Program-made: the position numbers and the translations under genes
The notes under the pieces: generated by a model
The model's input: only the letters and a program-made list of their open reading frames with translations
Databases searched by the model: none
Told to the model about the DNA's origin: nothing
Part shown: positions 43,030 to 51,528 of the stretch, one piece after another
How the letters are laid out: each line of letters opens with the position of its first letter
How positions within the stretch are numbered: the first letter of the stretch is position 1
DNA from: Rhizobiaceae bacterium
GTDB taxonomy: Bacteria; Pseudomonadota; Alphaproteobacteria; Rhizobiales; Rhizobiaceae
Reading direction: 5' to 3'
Assembly (NCBI GenBank): GCA_019635775.1
Contig: JAHBYU010000008.1
Span: 1 to 64,000 of the forward strand
Length of the DNA: 64,000 nucleotides

Positions 43030-43870
43030 CGATGCGCCCCCTGACGAACATCCGCGTGGCGAACTTGATGATCAAGAACGTGATCATGACGATGACCATC
43101 AGAATCGCTGAAAGCGTTCCGGCCATTGCCCAGTTGAGGAACGATCCGGCCTGCTGCTCGATGAGCAGCGCGATCACCGGGACCCGGCCGCCGCCCAGCA
43201 AGGCCGGCATGATGAACACGCCGAGCGAAAGCACGAGCACCAGGCTGACTCCCGCCAGGACGCCCTGGATGCTCAGCGGCACCAGAACCCGCGTGAAGGT
43301 CGAAAAGGCCCCCGCTCCCAGCCCCCGCGCGGCATCAAAGAGCGAATTATCGATCTTGGAGACGGAGTTGTAGATAGGCAGCAACATGTAAGGCAGCAGG
43401 ATGTGCGTCATGCCGGCGACGACCGCGAACTCGCTGTTCGCGAGTCTAATCGGGGCATCGATGACGCCGAGCCAAATCAACATGTTGTTGATCGGTCCCT
43501 GTCGTCCGAGGAGGACCATCCAAGCGTAGGTTCTGACTAACTGGCTCGTCCACAACGGAATGAGCACCAGAAAGAGCGCAATCGCCTTTCCGGCCGGCGA
43601 AAGCCGCGAAATGTAGATCGCGAGCGGATACGCAAGCACCAGGTCGACGACCGTGACGATGGCGGCGATGCGCAGCGTGTTCAGGAACACCTGCATGGAT
43701 GTTCCGCTGTTCACGACCTGCGCATAGTTGCCGATGTTCTCTCCTTCGAGCGTGGTGAAGAACAGCAGCAGGATCGGGTAGAAGAACAGGAGTCCGAGCA
43801 GCACGAGGGCCGGACTGACCAGAACCAGCGAGCTCGTTCTGGCCTTGGTCGCCTGGAAGCGCAGGTTCAT
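43013..43870 (-). CDS. ABC transporter permease (PotB type)
   Basis: A 285-residue PotB-type permease. N-terminal helix SLVLVSPALVLLGLLFFYPILLLFFTTL is followed by LAYPLAIYISR, TSQLVRTYAWMVLLGRQG and the coupling loop DAARGLGAGAFSTFTRVLVPLSIQGVLAGVS. A frame extends 39 bases upstream, but the ATG at 43870 overlaps the ATPase stop by four bases (ATGA) and gives the usual cytoplasmic N-terminus. It pairs with the PotC-type permease to form the channel. Confidence 0.87.
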   Translation of the reverse strand: MNLRFQATKARTSSLVLVSPALVLLGLLFFYPILLLFFTTLEGENIGNYAQVVNSGTSMQVFLNTLRIAAIVTVVDLVLAYPLAIYISRLSPAGKAIALFLVLIPLWTSQLVRTYAWMVLLGRQGPINNMLIWLGVIDAPIRLANSEFAVVAGMTHILLPYMLLPIYNSVSKIDNSLFDAARGLGAGAFSTFTRVLVPLSIQGVLAGVSLVLVLSLGVFIMPALLGGGRVPVIALLIEQQAGSFLNWAMAGTLSAILMVIVMITFLIIKFATRMFVRGRIDVAST

Positions 43871-44952
43871 GCCCCAGCATCCTTTGCATCCTGCGGCACA
43901 GGGCGGCAATCGGCCTCGCGAATGCTTAGATTGACCTCTTGGGAGGCCTCGAACATGCTTCCCTCGTCGGCGAGGCAGCGGACGGTCAGCGTATCGCCGC
44001 CATACACGTCCACCTGGTAGATGGTGAAGCCGCCAACGAAGGTCCGGCTGGCGATCTTGCCCTTGAATTGGTTCGTCGCTCCGCCTGTCGCAGGCTCGCG
44101 CGTGATCCTGATGGCTTCAGGGCGTACGAGGACACGGCCGCTAGTCGAAGGCGACGCCCGCCGTAGCAGCATGCCGGACGACGTGCGCAGGCCCTCGGGG
44201 GTCTCCGTTCCTTCCAGGATGTTCGACTCGCCGATGAATTGCGCGACCGTGATCGATCGGGGATGGTAGTAAATCTCGTTGGGCGTTCCGAGCTGCTGTA
44301 TCGTGCCACGGTCGATGACCGCGATGCGGTCGCTCATGACCAGGGCTTCTTCCTGGTCGTGCGTGATGAAGATAGTCGTCAGGTTGAGCGAGGCCTGCAA
44401 CTGCTTGACCTCCCTCTGCATGGATTCACGCAATCGCCTGTCGAGTGCGCTGAAGGGTTCGTCCAGCAGCAACAGCTTCGGCTCGAAGACCACCGCGCGG
44501 GCCAGTGCCACACGCTGCTGCTGGCCTCCCGAAAGTTGCTTCGGATAGCGATCTCCGAATGCGTCCAGGCGCACGGCTGCAAGAGCAGCCGACGCCTTGT
44601 CGGCTGCATCCCGCCGGGAATGCTTGCGCATCTCCAGCGGGAACATGACGTTTTCCAGGACTGTCAGATGCGGGAACAGCGCGTAGTGCTGGAAAACCAT
44701 CCCGATCTCACGCTTCCCGGCGGAAGCCATGGTCATGTCCTTGCCAAAGATGGCAAGGCGGCCCGAGTCCGGCGTCACGAACCCCGCTATCAGTCTCAGA
44801 AGAGTCGTCTTGCCCGATCCGCTCGGCCCGAGGATCGTGAGAAACTCGCCCGCGTTGACCTCCAGATTGATCGAGGTGAGGGCATCGACGCGGCCGAAGG
44901 TCTTCCTGATGCTCTCGAGCTTGAGTGCTGATGTGTTTCGAAGGTCGGGCAT
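43867..44952 (-). CDS. ABC transporter ATPase (PotA type)
   Basis: A 361-residue ATPase. Walker A is GPSGSGKTT at 42-50, the signature is QLSGGQQQRVALARA and Walker B is KLLLLDEPFSALDRR, with the switch His in FITHDQEEAL. A C-terminal TOBE regulatory domain of about 100 residues (LEGTETPEGL onward, with VLVRPEAIRI) is present, as normal for PotA. It lies 46 bases downstream of the binding-protein gene and overlaps the PotB-type gene. Confidence 0.9.
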   Translation of the reverse strand: MPDLRNTSALKLESIRKTFGRVDALTSINLEVNAGEFLTILGPSGSGKTTLLRLIAGFVTPDSGRLAIFGKDMTMASAGKREIGMVFQHYALFPHLTVLENVMFPLEMRKHSRRDAADKASAALAAVRLDAFGDRYPKQLSGGQQQRVALARAVVFEPKLLLLDEPFSALDRRLRESMQREVKQLQASLNLTTIFITHDQEEALVMSDRIAVIDRGTIQQLGTPNEIYYHPRSITVAQFIGESNILEGTETPEGLRTSSGMLLRRASPSTSGRVLVRPEAIRITREPATGGATNQFKGKIASRTFVGGFTIYQVDVYGGDTLTVRCLADEGSMFEASQEVNLSIREADCRPVPQDAKDAGA

Positions 44953-44998
44953 AGAACGTCCTGAAAAGTTGAACTGATAGAGGGCCTGCGCTTCTGTA

Positions 44999-46045
44999 TC
45001 AGTTGTGGCTCAGCATCCACTCGGTCCAGCGTTCGGTCACGGCCTGGCCGTTCTTCAGCCACCACTCCTGATCCATCCAAACCTGCTTCTTGAGGTTGTC
45101 GGGATGCAGCGGAAGCAACAGGCGAACGTCTTCCGGAACATATTTCACGTGATCCGGATCCGGACCGGAGAGGCCGAACGCCAGCGCGTATTTGCCTTGG
45201 TTCTCTGGCTTGGCCATCGTAGCGAAGAACTTCTGGCCCCATTCAGCATTGGGCGCGCCCCTCGGGATGGCGTAGGCCGCTGCCTTCAGGACACCGCCGC
45301 CGAACTCCATTTTGATGGGAGCGCCCTTGCGGATCGCTGCATAGAGACGCGAGTTCCAGCCGGTAGTCATCACGGCTTCGCCGTCGATCAGCTGCTGTGC
45401 CTGCTGCGCACCGGTCGTCCACCACACTGTGACATGCGGATAGATCTCGTCGAGCTTCGCGAAGGCGCGATCTAGGTCGAGCGGATACAGCTCCTCTGGA
45501 GCCACGCCGTCCGCAAGCAATGCGGCTTCGAGATTGTCGATCGGATGGTTGCGCATGGAACGGGGGCCGGGAAATGCTTTAACGTCCCAGAACTCCTTCC
45601 AGTTCGTCGGCCCACCGTCAGGGAACGCCTCGGTCGAGTATCCGATCACCGTCGAGTAGCTGGAAATAGGATAGAGATACGGGTTGAGCGTCTGCGGCGG
45701 GAATTTCGAGCGGTCGACGATCTTGTCGTCGATAGGCTCGAGCAGGTTCATCTCGATCGCGCGCCAGGCGTCCTCGGACTCCACCTCTGTGACCGTGTAT
45801 TCGACGTTGCCGCTCTCGACCATTGCGCGGAGGCGGCCGAAATCGGCCGGACTGGAATCGACGATCTTGACGCCGGTCGTGGCTTCGAAATCGTTGAAAT
45901 AGGCTTCCCGCAGCATCGGGCCGTTCTCGCCGCCAGACGTGTTGACGATGATGCTCTCCGGTTTTTCCTGCGACATCGACGGCGACGTTCCAAGCAAAAT
46001 GGCCGCAACGACGGCAACTGCACTTCTACGATATTTCATTTTCAT
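44999..46045 (-). CDS. ABC transporter binding protein (PotD type)
   Basis: A 348-residue extracellular solute-binding protein of the PotD/PotF-like family. The signal peptide is KYRRSAVAVVAAILLGTSPSMSQ. Mature features are IIVNTSGGENGPMLREAYFNDFEATTGVKIV, SSYSTVIGYSTEAFP and the late WWTTGAQQAQQLIDGEAVMTTGWNSR segment lining the cleft. It heads the minus-strand operon binding protein-ATPase-permease-permease-GlpD-like oxidase. Ligand is unknown; polyamine or a related cation is a family-based guess. The 150 bases upstream carry an operator-like inverted repeat. Confidence 0.86.
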   Translation of the reverse strand: MKMKYRRSAVAVVAAILLGTSPSMSQEKPESIIVNTSGGENGPMLREAYFNDFEATTGVKIVDSSPADFGRLRAMVESGNVEYTVTEVESEDAWRAIEMNLLEPIDDKIVDRSKFPPQTLNPYLYPISSYSTVIGYSTEAFPDGGPTNWKEFWDVKAFPGPRSMRNHPIDNLEAALLADGVAPEELYPLDLDRAFAKLDEIYPHVTVWWTTGAQQAQQLIDGEAVMTTGWNSRLYAAIRKGAPIKMEFGGGVLKAAAYAIPRGAPNAEWGQKFFATMAKPENQGKYALAFGLSGPDPDHVKYVPEDVRLLLPLHPDNLKKQVWMDQEWWLKNGQAVTERWTEWMLSHN

Positions 46046-46101
46046 ACTCCCATTCTAGGTTAATATTGCAGGCGCGGATATGAAATAAAACCGGCTCACA
46101 T

Positions 46102-46124
46102 AAATATGCTTGGTCTGCATATTT
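46102..46124. promoter_or_regulatory. Inverted repeat upstream of the PotD-type gene
   Basis: AAATATGC (46102-46109) and GCATATTT (46117-46124) form a perfect 8-base inverted repeat with a 7-base spacer, about 60 bases upstream of the binding-protein start. The ATATG core resembles the TCATATGA elements before the nearby GntR gene, so the same regulator could act here. This is inference. Confidence 0.4.
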
Positions 46125-46195
46125 TCTTCTTCTTGTTTCATAAGCCGTTCTGTTCTCCTGTTGCTCCCAATTGAATTCAAGGTCGGTCCGGCGCG

Positions 46196-47512
46196 CTAGA
46201 ACCTGTCGGCACGCAGAGGATGGAGGTCGATCGCCGGGGTCTGGCCGCTGATCAGGTCGCACACGAGCCGACCGGTGATTCCCGCGAGCGTCAGCCCTAT
46301 GTGGCCATGACCGAAGGCATAGGCGATCCTAGAGTCCTTTGGCGACCGCGATATCACGGGCAGCGAGTCCGGCATCGAAGGCCTGAAGCCGAGCCAAGTC
46401 CTTCCGGCCTCACCAAGCCCTGGCAGCAGTACACGGCTCATCTTTTCGATAACATCGGTTCGCTCGCGGCGTGCGGGCTTGCCCAACCCGCCGAGTTCCA
46501 CCGTGCCAGCCGATCGCATCCCCTCACCTAGCGGCGTCATGTAGAAGCCATGCTCTGGATAACAGGTCGGGGCACTGAGGAGATGCCCGTCGCGAGGAAA
46601 AAGGACGTGATATCCGCGCTCGGTATCAAGGCGTATCTTGTCACCGACGGTCAGTGCCAGTTGGCGCGACCATGCGCCTGCGCAGACGACAACGCGATCG
46701 GCCTCGATCGCGCTTCCATCCTGACACAGTACGGTGAGACCGCGGTCACGCGATTCGATCGCGCGTGCAATGCTGTGGACAAACTGGCCACCCTTGCTTT
46801 GAAGCAAGGAAGCCAGCGCCTGCGCGTATCGCAGCGCGTCGTCGATCCTGTACGCGTCGCTGAACAGGAGGCCATTGCTGTAGAGCGGAGCCAAATTCGG
46901 CTCGCGCTCCTTGACAGCCTTGCGATCGAGCATTTCCATGCGCACGCCTTCGCGCCGACGCAGGTCGATGTCGCGCTGCGCGCGCGCAAAACTGCGCTCC
47001 GACCGATAGAGGTAGAGGCATCCATCCGCGCGCTTCAGATGCGTCGCCCGCGCCTCCTCGAAAAGTGGGTTGTGGCCGGCTTCCGCCAGCCTCATCAACA
47101 TGCCAAGCACGCCGACGATGCGATGAAACTCGCGCTGGGTGGATGCCCGGACGAGATCGACCAGCCACGGCAGGAGTCGCGGCAGGTCGCCCCAGAAGAT
47201 CGACAGCGGGCTCGACCGCCGCAAGAGCATGCCGGGCACGTCGCCCAGGATGCCAGGTGTCCCCATGGGGATGCACGCCCCGAGCGCCACGGTGCAGGCG
47301 TTACCGAAACTTGCGGAATTCAGATAGCAGTTGCCGGGCAGCGGCGGCTCCGGATCGATCATGGTGACCGCATGCCCGGCCCTCTGCAGCCAGAGGGCCG
47401 AGGACAAGCCGACCACGCCCGCGCCGACGACAACCACCGAGACGCGCTCGGACTGCGGCAACGGCTTGATGGTTGTTAGTTCCGGGACACTTGGGTAGGT
47501 CGGCACAGGCAC
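46196..47512 (-). CDS. D-amino acid dehydrogenase-like FAD oxidase
   Basis: A 438-residue DadA-family flavoprotein. The FAD-binding motif is VSVVVVGAGVVGLSSALWLQRAGHAVTMID, followed by the family string NSASFGNACTVALGACIPMGTPG. Late motifs are WLGFRPSMPDSLPVISRSP and YAFGHGHIGLTLAGITGRLV. DadA deaminates D-amino acids and feeds electrons to the respiratory chain; relatives oxidise glycine, sarcosine or proline derivatives. The reading frame begins with a GTG at 47512; a start 6 bases downstream at the second GTG is also possible. It is divergent from a GntR gene over a strong palindrome and lies near the bhc genes, so glyoxylate or imino acid production is conceivable. Confidence 0.83.
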   Translation of the reverse strand: MPVPTYPSVPELTTIKPLPQSERVSVVVVGAGVVGLSSALWLQRAGHAVTMIDPEPPLPGNCYLNSASFGNACTVALGACIPMGTPGILGDVPGMLLRRSSPLSIFWGDLPRLLPWLVDLVRASTQREFHRIVGVLGMLMRLAEAGHNPLFEEARATHLKRADGCLYLYRSERSFARAQRDIDLRRREGVRMEMLDRKAVKEREPNLAPLYSNGLLFSDAYRIDDALRYAQALASLLQSKGGQFVHSIARAIESRDRGLTVLCQDGSAIEADRVVVCAGAWSRQLALTVGDKIRLDTERGYHVLFPRDGHLLSAPTCYPEHGFYMTPLGEGMRSAGTVELGGLGKPARRERTDVIEKMSRVLLPGLGEAGRTWLGFRPSMPDSLPVISRSPKDSRIAYAFGHGHIGLTLAGITGRLVCDLISGQTPAIDLHPLRADRF

Positions 47513-47531
47513 GCGGGACCGTCGCTCCTCT

Positions 47532-47564
47532 AATCATATGAGTAGCCGCATTACTCATATGATT
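47532..47564. promoter_or_regulatory. 13-base inverted repeat between dadA-like and GntR genes
   Basis: AATCATATGAGTA (47532-47544) and TACTCATATGATT (47552-47564) are perfect inverted copies with a 7-base spacer. Each arm also contains the 8-base palindrome TCATATGA. It sits just upstream of the DadA-like start and between the two divergent genes. It is a very strong operator candidate for the adjacent GntR regulator. Confidence 0.7.
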
Positions 47565-47630
47565 TGAGCTTGTGTCAACCGCAAATTTGATGTGTAGGAG
47601 ATTGTTCACGCAGCACGTCGGAGTCTCGAA

Positions 47631-48380
47631 ATGCCGGAGCTTGCCCGCAGGCCCTCCCTATTTTCACACACGCTCAACCAGCTCGGCCGACAGATCGTCA
47701 GCGGGCACTACGGCGAGAGCGGAATGATCCCGCCGGAGCCCAAACTGTGCGAGCAGCTCGGCGCGAGCCGGGGCGTCCTGCGCGAAGTCTTGCGCGTCCT
47801 CAGCCAGAAGGGCCTGATTTCGGCGCAACCGAAAGTCGGCATACGGGTCGAGCCCGAACGCAACTGGAATGTCATGGATTTAGACGTTCTCAACTGGCTC
47901 TGGGAATTCGGTCCCAGAACGAACTACATCCGCGAATTCTTGGAGTTCCGCTTGATTTTCGAGCCAGCGGCGGCAAGCGCTGCAGCCAAGAACGCGACGG
48001 ACGCCGATCGGGTACAGATACTCGAGCTTTACAGGATCCTGGCCGAGGAAAGCGACCGCATCTCGGACCGCAGTTCCGACGAGCGGGCGCAGGAAGCGGA
48101 TCTCCAGTTCCATTTGGCCGTCTTTCGCGCTTCTCGAAACAGGCTGCTCGTCTATACTGGCACCCTGATCGGCCACATCATGCGCCAGCAGATCGCCATG
48201 ACGACATCCACGCCGGGCGTATTCCGCGATGCCGTCCCGCTGCACAAGCAGATGGCCGAGGCCATCTCCAAGGGTGATCATAGTGAAGCGGAACGGGCCG
48301 CGCGCGACAACGTCATCTGGACGCAGAATGCACTCGACCGGCTCAATCGCGAAGACCAGGCCGCGGTGGCTGGCGAATAG
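47631..48380 (+). CDS. GntR-family regulator, FadR/FCD type
   Basis: A 249-residue regulator. The N-terminal winged helix has SGMIPPEPKLCEQLGASRGVLREVLRVLSQKGLISAQPKVG, a GntR signature with an REVLRVL recognition helix. The FCD domain follows with EFLEFRLIFEPAAASAAAKNAT and the His/Asp ligand set in LQFHLAVFRAS and PLHKQMAEAI. The family often senses sugar acids or amino-acid-derived acids. It is divergent from the DadA-like gene across the 13-base inverted repeat and convergent with bhcD, whose stop begins on the next base. It probably controls the DadA-like gene and perhaps the PotABCD operon. Confidence 0.88.
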   Translation: MPELARRPSLFSHTLNQLGRQIVSGHYGESGMIPPEPKLCEQLGASRGVLREVLRVLSQKGLISAQPKVGIRVEPERNWNVMDLDVLNWLWEFGPRTNYIREFLEFRLIFEPAAASAAAKNATDADRVQILELYRILAEESDRISDRSSDERAQEADLQFHLAVFRASRNRLLVYTGTLIGHIMRQQIAMTTSTPGVFRDAVPLHKQMAEAISKGDHSEAERAARDNVIWTQNALDRLNREDQAAVAGE

Positions 48381-49346
48381 CTAGGCGTCGACTTCAATGG
48401 CCGTGCCGCGAGCCAGCGCAAGCTCGACGGCGGCGGACGCCACGGCCAAGTCCTGAAGTCCCACGCCCGTGCCGTCGAACAGCGTTATCTCTTGGGGGTC
48501 GCGACGCCCAGGATGACCACCGGCGATGACGTCGCCGATCGGCACGATCGCCGCCGTGTCGATCATGCCCAGCCTGAATGCATGCTGGGCTTCGCCAATG
48601 GATGTCGACTGCTCTACCTCGTCCGTGAAGACCGTCGATGCCGCGACGATTTCCGCAGCGATCTCCTGTTTTCCCTTGGTATCGGTGCCCATGCAGGCCA
48701 AGTGCGTGCCGGGCCGTATCATCCCTTCCGCGAGCACAGGGCCAAACGAGGAGGTGATGGTGATGATGACATCGGCCTCCCCGCAAAGCTGCTCGAGGCT
48801 CACGGACTGGAACGGCAGGCCCTTCTCCCGCGCCACGCTTGCAAGGCGCTCCAGCTTTTCAGGTGTCTTGTTCCAGCCGAGCACCTTTTCGAACGGCCGC
48901 TGGTCGAGCGCCGCGCGCAGTTGGAACACCGACTGGTGGCCGGCGCCTACGATGCCGAGCACTTTGGAATCTGGTCGCGCCAAGTGCTCGATCGAGACGG
49001 CCGAAGCTGCAGCCGTCCGCAACGACGTCAGCAGATTGCCGCCGACGATGGCACGGCAGCGGCCGGTCTCGGCGTCGAACAGGAAGATCGTGGACTGATG
49101 GTTGGTCAGCCCCTTCTGCGCGTTGTGCGGCCAGTACCCGCCCGACTTCAGGCCGAGCGCCAGACTCTCGCGATCGAATCCAGACTTGAAGCCGTAGAGC
49201 GCATCGGCATGGCCGATTGCCTCGCGTATCACCGGGAAGTTGCGGGCCGACTTCCTGGCCATAGACTCAAACGTCTGTTCCACCGCCATGAAGCAATCAG
49301 CGGCAGACACAAGTCCTGCGATGTCGCGTTCGGGGATGATGATCAT
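48381..49346 (-). CDS. bhcD: Iminosuccinate reductase of the beta-hydroxyaspartate cycle
   Basis: A 321-residue member of the ornithine cyclodeaminase / mu-crystallin family. The NAD(P)-binding motif is VLGIVGAGHQSVFQLRAAL, and the substrate region has GLKSGGYWPHN and GGNLLTSLRTAAASA. As the last gene of the bhcABCD set it is best read as BhcD, which reduces iminosuccinate to L-aspartate with NAD(P)H and so regenerates the amino donor for BhcA. It follows bhcC by 45 bases. The identification relies on gene order as well as sequence, because the family also includes cyclodeaminases and other imine reductases. Confidence 0.85.
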   Translation of the reverse strand: MIIIPERDIAGLVSAADCFMAVEQTFESMARKSARNFPVIREAIGHADALYGFKSGFDRESLALGLKSGGYWPHNAQKGLTNHQSTIFLFDAETGRCRAIVGGNLLTSLRTAAASAVSIEHLARPDSKVLGIVGAGHQSVFQLRAALDQRPFEKVLGWNKTPEKLERLASVAREKGLPFQSVSLEQLCGEADVIITITSSFGPVLAEGMIRPGTHLACMGTDTKGKQEIAAEIVAASTVFTDEVEQSTSIGEAQHAFRLGMIDTAAIVPIGDVIAGGHPGRRDPQEITLFDGTGVGLQDLAVASAAVELALARGTAIEVDA

Positions 49347-49391
49347 GATATCTCTGCCGGTGAAGGTACCGGGGCCAGGCCCGGCATATAT

Positions 49392-50555
49392 TCAGTATGC
49401 CTTGCCGCGCGCCGAGACCGGCCAAAGCGTCTCGACCTTGCCGTTGCGGACGCCGACATACCAGTCGTGAACGTTGCAGGTCGGGTCGCAGTGGCCGGGA
49501 ACCAGACGGAGCTTCTCGTTGATTTTCAGCACTCCGCTCGTGTCCTCGATGACACCATGCTCGTCGCTGCACTTGATGTACTTCACATCCTCGCGGCCAT
49601 AGACGAAAGGCAGCCCGCTATCGACAGATTGCGCCTTGAGGCCGGCATCGCAGATCGCCTTGTCGGCCTTGGCGTGGCTCATCACCGACGTCAGGATGAA
49701 GAGCGCATTCTCCCACTCGCCCTGGTCGATGCGCTTGCCTTGGCTGTCGAGAATACGGCCATAGTCGGCATCCATGAAGGCATAGGAGCCGCATTGCAAT
49801 TCGTTGTAGACGCCTGACTCTGCCTCGAAATAATACGAGCCTGTCCCGCCGCCCGAAACCAGCTCGGGCTCAAGGCCCGCTGCCTTCAGGCCGGCGACGG
49901 CATCCTTCACCTGCAAGACGGCAGCGTCGAGCTTGGCCTTGCGATCCTCATAGCCATCGATGTGCTGCATGGCGCCTTGATAGGCCTGGATGCCGCTGAA
50001 CTTCAGGTTAGGCGCAGCAGCGATCGCCTTCGCGATCGTCACCACCTCGTCGGTCGTCTTCACGCCGCAGCGGCCGGCGCCGCAGTCGATCTCGACAAAG
50101 CATTCGAGCGTCGTGCCGTGGGCCTGCGCCGCAGCTGACAGGTCGGCGACGTTGGCAAGGTCGTCGACGCAGACGATGACGCTCGCGCCGAGTTTCGGCA
50201 TGCGGGCAAGCCGATCGATCTTCGCGGCGTCGCGCACCTGGTTCGAGACGAGGATGTCCTTGATGCCGGCGCGGGCAAAGACCTCCGCCTCGGAGACCTT
50301 CTGGCAGCAGACGCCGATGGCGCCGCCCAGTTCCATCTGCAGCTTCAGCACATCGACCGACTTGTGCATCTTGCCGTGCGCGCGGTGGCGCATGCCGTGC
50401 GCCTTGGCGTATTCGCCCATCTTCCTGATGTTGCGCTCCAGTGCGTCGAGATCGAGGATCAGGCAAGGCGTCTGGATATCGGCCTCGTCCATTCCGGGCA
50501 GCGCCGGGACATCGAAACCAACCTCGAAACTGGCAAAATTCGTCGGTGCGTTCAT
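49392..50555 (-). CDS. bhcC: Beta-hydroxyaspartate aldolase
   Basis: A 387-residue fold-type III PLP enzyme (alanine racemase-like barrel, D-threonine aldolase family). K62 in HRAHGKMHKSVDVLKLQ is the likely cofactor lysine. A C-terminal metal site is visible in PGHCDPTCNVHDWYVGVR. Length and sequence agree closely with Paracoccus BhcC as I remember it, including QAYQGAMQHID, GGGTGSYYFE, NELQCGSYAFMDADYGRI and ETLWPVSARGK. It condenses glycine and glyoxylate to (2R,3S)-beta-hydroxyaspartate. The ATG at 50555 has GAGGAAAA upstream; an earlier in-frame start at 50576 lies across the bhcB stop and is less likely. Confidence 0.92.
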   Translation of the reverse strand: MNAPTNFASFEVGFDVPALPGMDEADIQTPCLILDLDALERNIRKMGEYAKAHGMRHRAHGKMHKSVDVLKLQMELGGAIGVCCQKVSEAEVFARAGIKDILVSNQVRDAAKIDRLARMPKLGASVIVCVDDLANVADLSAAAQAHGTTLECFVEIDCGAGRCGVKTTDEVVTIAKAIAAAPNLKFSGIQAYQGAMQHIDGYEDRKAKLDAAVLQVKDAVAGLKAAGLEPELVSGGGTGSYYFEAESGVYNELQCGSYAFMDADYGRILDSQGKRIDQGEWENALFILTSVMSHAKADKAICDAGLKAQSVDSGLPFVYGREDVKYIKCSDEHGVIEDTSGVLKINEKLRLVPGHCDPTCNVHDWYVGVRNGKVETLWPVSARGKAY

Positions 50556-50566
50556 TGTTATTTTCC

Positions 50567-51514
50567 TCAGTTCCACGGCAGTTTGTCGAGATCGACATTG
50601 CCGCCGGTGACGATGACGCCGACGCGCTTGCCGGCGAAGATTTGCGGGTTCTTCAGGATCGTTGCCAGCGGCACCGCGCTGGACGGCTCCATGACGATCT
50701 TCAGGCGTTTCCAGATCAGCTTCATGGCCTCGACAATCTCGTTTTCGGAGGCCGTCAGGATGTCGGTCACTTGCTTCTGGACGAAGTGCCAGGTCAGTTT
50801 CTTAAGCGGCACCTTCAGCCCGTCGGCGACCGTGTTCGGTGCGTCGTCGGCGATGATGTGCCCGGCCTTGAAGCTGCGGAAGGCGTCGTCGGCCTGTTCC
50901 GGCTCGGCCGCGTAGATCTTCATCTGCGGCGCCACGCCGGAGAGCGTCAGGCAGATTCCCGACACCATGCCGCCGCCGCCGATCGGAGCGACGACAGCAT
51001 CGAGGCCCTCGACCTGCTCGATCAGTTCCGCGGAGCAAGTCGCCTGCCCCGCAATGACGCGGTGGTCGTTGTAAGGGTGGACGAATTCGGCCCCCGTCTC
51101 GGCGACGATCTCGGCGAAAACAGCCTCGCGGCTGGAGGTCGACGGCTCGCATTCCACCACGCGCCCGCCATATCCCATGACGGCGTCCTTCTTGGCCTGG
51201 GGCGCGGTGCGCGGCATGACGACCGTGCAGGGAATGCCGCGCTGCTTGGCCGCGTAAGACAGGCAGGTGCCGTGGTTGCCGCTGGAATGCGTCGCAACGC
51301 CTCTTGCTGCTTGTTCGTCCGATAGACCGAACACGGCATTGCTGGCCCCGCGCGCCTTGAAGGCGCCCGCCTTTTGAAAATTCTCGCATTTGAAGAACAG
51401 TTCCGCGCCGGAAAGCTCGTCCAGCATGCGCGAGGTCAGCACCGGAGTGACGTAGATATGGGGGGTGATGCGGGCACGCGCGGTGCGCATGTCTTCCAGC
51501 GTTGGAATATACAT
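50567..51514 (-). CDS. bhcB: Beta-hydroxyaspartate dehydratase
   Basis: A 315-residue fold-type II PLP dehydratase related to serine racemase and threonine dehydratase. K53 in KAGAFKARGASNA is the PLP lysine, SSGNHG binds the substrate carboxylate and the glycine loop GGGGMVSG binds phosphate. It removes water from beta-hydroxyaspartate to give iminosuccinate. Starts are possible at 51532 (ATGA overlap with bhcA), 51529 or 51514; I prefer 51514 because AAGGAAG precedes it and MYIPTLEDM is the family N-terminus. It lies 11 bases before bhcC. Confidence 0.9.
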   Translation of the reverse strand: MYIPTLEDMRTARARITPHIYVTPVLTSRMLDELSGAELFFKCENFQKAGAFKARGASNAVFGLSDEQAARGVATHSSGNHGTCLSYAAKQRGIPCTVVMPRTAPQAKKDAVMGYGGRVVECEPSTSSREAVFAEIVAETGAEFVHPYNDHRVIAGQATCSAELIEQVEGLDAVVAPIGGGGMVSGICLTLSGVAPQMKIYAAEPEQADDAFRSFKAGHIIADDAPNTVADGLKVPLKKLTWHFVQKQVTDILTASENEIVEAMKLIWKRLKIVMEPSSAVPLATILKNPQIFAGKRVGVIVTGGNVDLDKLPWN

Positions 51515-51528
51515 GGATGCTTCCTTCA

